DNA of 10,323 bases from Aureobasidium sp. EXF-3400 (lineage: Eukaryota; Ascomycota; Dothideomycetes; Dothideales; Saccotheciaceae). The notes under the pieces are model-generated. The model saw only the letters and a program-made list of their open reading frames with translations, searched no databases and was not told where the DNA came from. The stretch lies in assembly GCA_024195585.1 (NCBI GenBank), contig SWBL01000714.1, forward strand, positions 1 to 10,323, given 5' to 3'. Position 1 is the first letter of the stretch; each line of letters opens with the position of its first letter. Shown in pieces: positions 8,128-10,323 of this stretch. The translations under genes and the position numbers were made by a program.

Positions 8128-8299
8128 TATAAAGAGTAAGCCCTTAGGTAAAGTATAGGTTTAGCCTATACGCTAGTTCTTAGCGTCTATATAATATTTT
8201 GTAGACTCTAGCTAGATAGCTTCTCCTTCCTTTTCTTATCGAACCTATTACCTATTTAAGTATACTAAACCTCCGTATATACGTAGTTTACCTATAATA
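8128..8299 (+). repeat. 3' long terminal repeat, 172 bp
   Basis: Gapless partner of 1608-1779, with 11 transitions between them. Of the differing sites, the 5' copy keeps the likely original base at five (for example C 1634) and the 3' copy at six (for example the CCG at 8273-8275), so both copies decayed independently. It ends in TATAATA directly against the GCTTC duplication. Confidence 0.94.
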
Positions 8300-8304
8300 G
8301 CTTC
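8300..8304. repeat. Right target-site duplication GCTTC
   Basis: Identical to 1603-1607. Counting it once restores the phase of the DUF6589-like frame between left and right flanks (codon CTT at 1604 corresponds to CTT at 8301). Confidence 0.92.
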
Positions 8305-9806
8305 TTATAGTTAAAACTAGTCTTAAGTAGCTTAGTATTACTTTTTATAATAAGGAAACTATTAAGAGTACTATTACTATATATAAATCGATCTAGCTTA
8401 ATAAGCTTAGCTATAATAGACTTAATTCTTACTTTAGTTTACGCTTATAGCTAACATATAGCAATTAGCTTACTATATAGCATATTTAATTAGTCTAAAG
8501 TAGGCTTATAGAGTCTTAACTTACTTTTAATTACTATAATTATCTTATACCTAGTATTAGCTAGTTTTACATTCTTTAAGCTATAGTCTATCTTATTATT
8601 TATATATATTTTATAAGCAATAACCCTACTAATTGTATATACTATACTCTACTTTATAATATTAAGAAATAGGACTAAAAGGGCCTTTCTTAAAAAAATA
8701 CTAAATACTACTAGTTTAAACTACTTATCCTATAAGGCTTTAGCTCTTATGTTAATACTCTTTTTTATAAGTATTTATATTAGTATAATAAGCTCCTAAG
8801 TTATAGTATTAATAAGAAATAAGCCTTTAATAAGGCAATTTCTTTACTTACTCCTACTAAATTCTATACTATTACTAAAAAAATTAGATATTAAGTATTT
8901 ACTCTAGAAGTATGGTTATTAGCTAGTTAACCTCTATATAATAAGGAGTTCTAAAGCATATATTACTATATATAAGAGGTTAAGACCTTTTATATACTTA
9001 AAACTACTATTAAATATAGTAATATTAGTATACTTTATTATATTATATCTTATTTATTAGTAATATTCTATAGTATAGATTAATATAAGTATAGGTATAA
9101 AATACTTTATCTTAACTAGCTACTATCTAATACTATCTTAGAACCTAGTATATAGTATACTATTCTTACTAGAAGCCTAGTAAACCTCTATAGCCTTTTA
9201 AATACTTAGAAGCCTATTAATCTTACTATAGAGTATATTAATTACTTCTATAAAAAGGACATAAAGCTTTATAAGAATTTAATATATAACCTATATTCTA
9301 TATTTAAGAATCTTACTATATTAAGTAACTATAGAAATAAGCTTTATATAAGGTTTAAGACTATATTTAGTAAAAAGATATTAGCTTATTATATAGTAAA
9401 GAGTCTAATTTAAGATATATAGACTCTTACTATTAAGCTATTTAAGACTAGCTTTACTATACCTTATACTTAAATAGAACCTTAGTTTAAATTACTAGAT
9501 ATCCTTATAATAGGTATTAAAAGCTTTAGTAAAAAGATTAAAGAGTTTAATATATATAAAGTTTGCTATAGTAATATTTATTAAGATATACTATTCTTAA
9601 AAGGTACTAGAGAGATACTAGTAGATTATCTATTAGTAGACATTACTAGCTATATTAAGAATATAGAGCTTAATTACTATAAAGATATTAATATTATGCT
9701 TACTATTCTTAATAAAGTAGACCTTACTAACTAGTAGTTTCTATAGGTTATCTTATACCCTATCTCTATTAGTTTAGCTAGGCTATAGTATCCTCTATCG
9801 ACATAG
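8300..9806 (+). pseudogene. 3' part of the RIP-destroyed DUF6589-like gene
   Basis: One frame (codon starts divisible by 3) runs about 1.5 kb with only TAA/TAG stops and in phase with the left half. Visible words: S-N-stop-L-T at 8460-8474, a decayed G-D-Q-L-T; P-S-I-S-stop-F-Y at 8550-8570, a decayed P-G-x-G-W-F-H; K-Y-S-N-I-S at 9012-9029, a decayed K-Y-G-D; F-Y-S at 9066-9074, a decayed F-Y-G; and V-N-L-Y-S-L-L-N-T-stop-K-P-I-N-L-T-I-E-Y-I at 9180-9239, then N-Y-F-Y-K-K, matching V-N-x-x-G-x-P...D-L-x-x-E-H-x-N-x-x-x-K. These occur in the order I recall for DUF6589 proteins, and each mismatch is explained by TG-to-TA or CA-to-TA. The function of this family is not established. The C-terminal end is unclear; the frame has no TGA to the window end. 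Confidence 0.66.
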
Positions 9807-9898
9807 AAGGGTTTATATAAATACTATTAGTCTAGCTATACTATAGTATCCTTCTATTAATATAGAGAGGTTTATATAGATACTATTATTAGTAATAA
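9783..9898 (+). repeat. Imperfect tandem duplication, about 59-bp unit
   Basis: CTATAGTATCC occurs at 9783 and again at 9841, and GTTTATATA at 9811 and 9870. Sequence between them is similar apart from transitions and one indel. The 58-59-bp period is not a multiple of three at its start. The duplication lies at the likely C-terminal end of the DUF6589-like relict and may mark where coding stops. Confidence 0.55.
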
Positions 9899-10323
9899 TA
9901 GGGTCTTAGACTTTCTTATAAACTTACTCCTACTCTTTAGGTATAGAAGAAAAGATAAATAAATACTCTTAAACTGCTAGATCTAGCCTTTTAATACTAA
10001 AGGCTCTATAGCTAAATAGTTAAGGCCCTTAGTATCCTTTCTTATATCTTTAAGCATAATCTTACTACTTAGTACTAGGATATAAGAGTTTAACTCTCTT
10101 TAAAGCTATTTCTTTTTACTTTTTTAAAAGTATAATAATATAGTTATCTTTAGTTATTTTCGATCTATAGATTCTATAGGCTATTATATAGTTACCTATA
10201 ATTTTACTAATAGATTAAACCTTAGAGATAAGATAGCTAAAATTAGTATTTACTATATTATTATAATAGGTAGTATTTTTTTAGGACCTATAGTTTCTAT
10301 AGGTTATAAAAAATAATATTATA
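9807..10323. other. AT-rich right edge; possible C-terminal or non-coding remainder
   Basis: The DUF6589-like frame continues without TGA to the end but shows no conserved word I recognise. The stretch contains two more CTATAG-nnn-CTATAG palindromes (10165-10179 and 10286-10304). I see no independent gene, tRNA or transposon end. Confidence 0.4.
10286..10304. repeat. Perfect palindrome, 8-bp arms with 3-nt centre
   Basis: ACCTATAG-TTT-CTATAGGT is symmetric and closely matches AACCTATAGTTTCTATAAGTT at 1302-1322 on the other side of the retrotransposon. In the frame of the right flank it reads P-I-V-S-I-G, as the 1304 copy reads P-I-V-S-I-S. Confidence 0.65.

Larger units (their letters stand above)
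1608..8299 (+). mobile_element. Complete but RIP-inactivated Ty3/gypsy chromovirus (6692 bp)
   Basis: In order it has: 5' LTR (1608-1779), primer-binding region, gag (about 1795-3051), pol in the -1 frame (about 3063-7376), a non-coding tail, polypurine tract (8106-8124) and 3' LTR (8128-8299), flanked by GCTTC duplications. The pol order protease-RT-RNase H-integrase and the C-terminal chromodomain place it among chromoviruses (the Tf1/MAGGY/Pyret type of fungal element). All structural landmarks survive and I see no large deletion or nested insertion. Every protein is broken by many TAA/TAG stops and by Cys-to-Tyr and Asp-to-Asn changes typical of CpA/TpG decay. It cannot be autonomous. I cannot name the exact family. 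Confidence 0.95.

Noticed and set aside
1043..10304. The CCTATAG...CTATAGG palindromes as terminal inverted repeats of a DNA transposon surrounding the retrotransposon
   Set aside because: There are at least seven scattered copies, most in the interior of the DUF6589-like frame, and no flanking TA or other target duplication could be assigned to a particular pair.

Overview
The window looks like an AT-rich, gene-poor block of a filamentous ascomycete (Pezizomycotina) genome that repeat-induced point mutation (RIP) has heavily altered. TpA is extremely common and CpA/TpG are almost absent; by eye there are only about five TpG in the first 1600 bases. In each reconstructable reading frame the interruptions are TAA or TAG, as expected when CAA, CAG and TGG decay by C-to-T change on either strand. 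No intact gene was found. The one computed open frame, on the minus strand at 2704-2922, is a shadow of the broken gag. I see no tRNA, rRNA, CRISPR array or bacterial feature.

The centre (1608-8299) is a structurally complete Ty3/gypsy LTR retrotransposon of the chromovirus type on the + strand. It has two 172-bp LTRs of equal length, TA...TA ends that are decayed TG...CA, a 5-bp target duplication GCTTC on both sides, and a polypurine tract next to the 3' LTR. Its gag frame carries a ruined zinc knuckle. Its pol lies in the -1 frame and runs protease, reverse transcriptase, RNase H, integrase (D-x58-D-x35-E), GPY/F-like region and chromodomain. About 750 bp of non-coding DNA with a trinucleotide microsatellite separate the end of the pol frame from the polypurine tract.

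The two flanks (about 122-1607 and 8300-9806, possibly to the window end) are two halves of one older broken gene that the retrotransposon split. When the target duplication is counted once, the left frame continues in phase into the right frame. Decayed words along it (YDNxNF...RDQ, GDQLT, PGxGWFH, KYGD, VNxxGxPNTW...DL..E..N...K) match my memory of the fungal DUF6589 family, whose members are large, multi-copy and of unproven function. This identification is by eye only.

The flanks are poorer in GC and CpG than the retrotransposon, and the change falls at the target duplications. This suggests two layers of decay: an old repeated DUF6589-type gene, then a chromovirus insertion, then further RIP. 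The flanks also hold short near-palindromes (CCTATAG-nnn-CTATAGG) in the same codon phase, and in-frame or near-frame tandem duplications.
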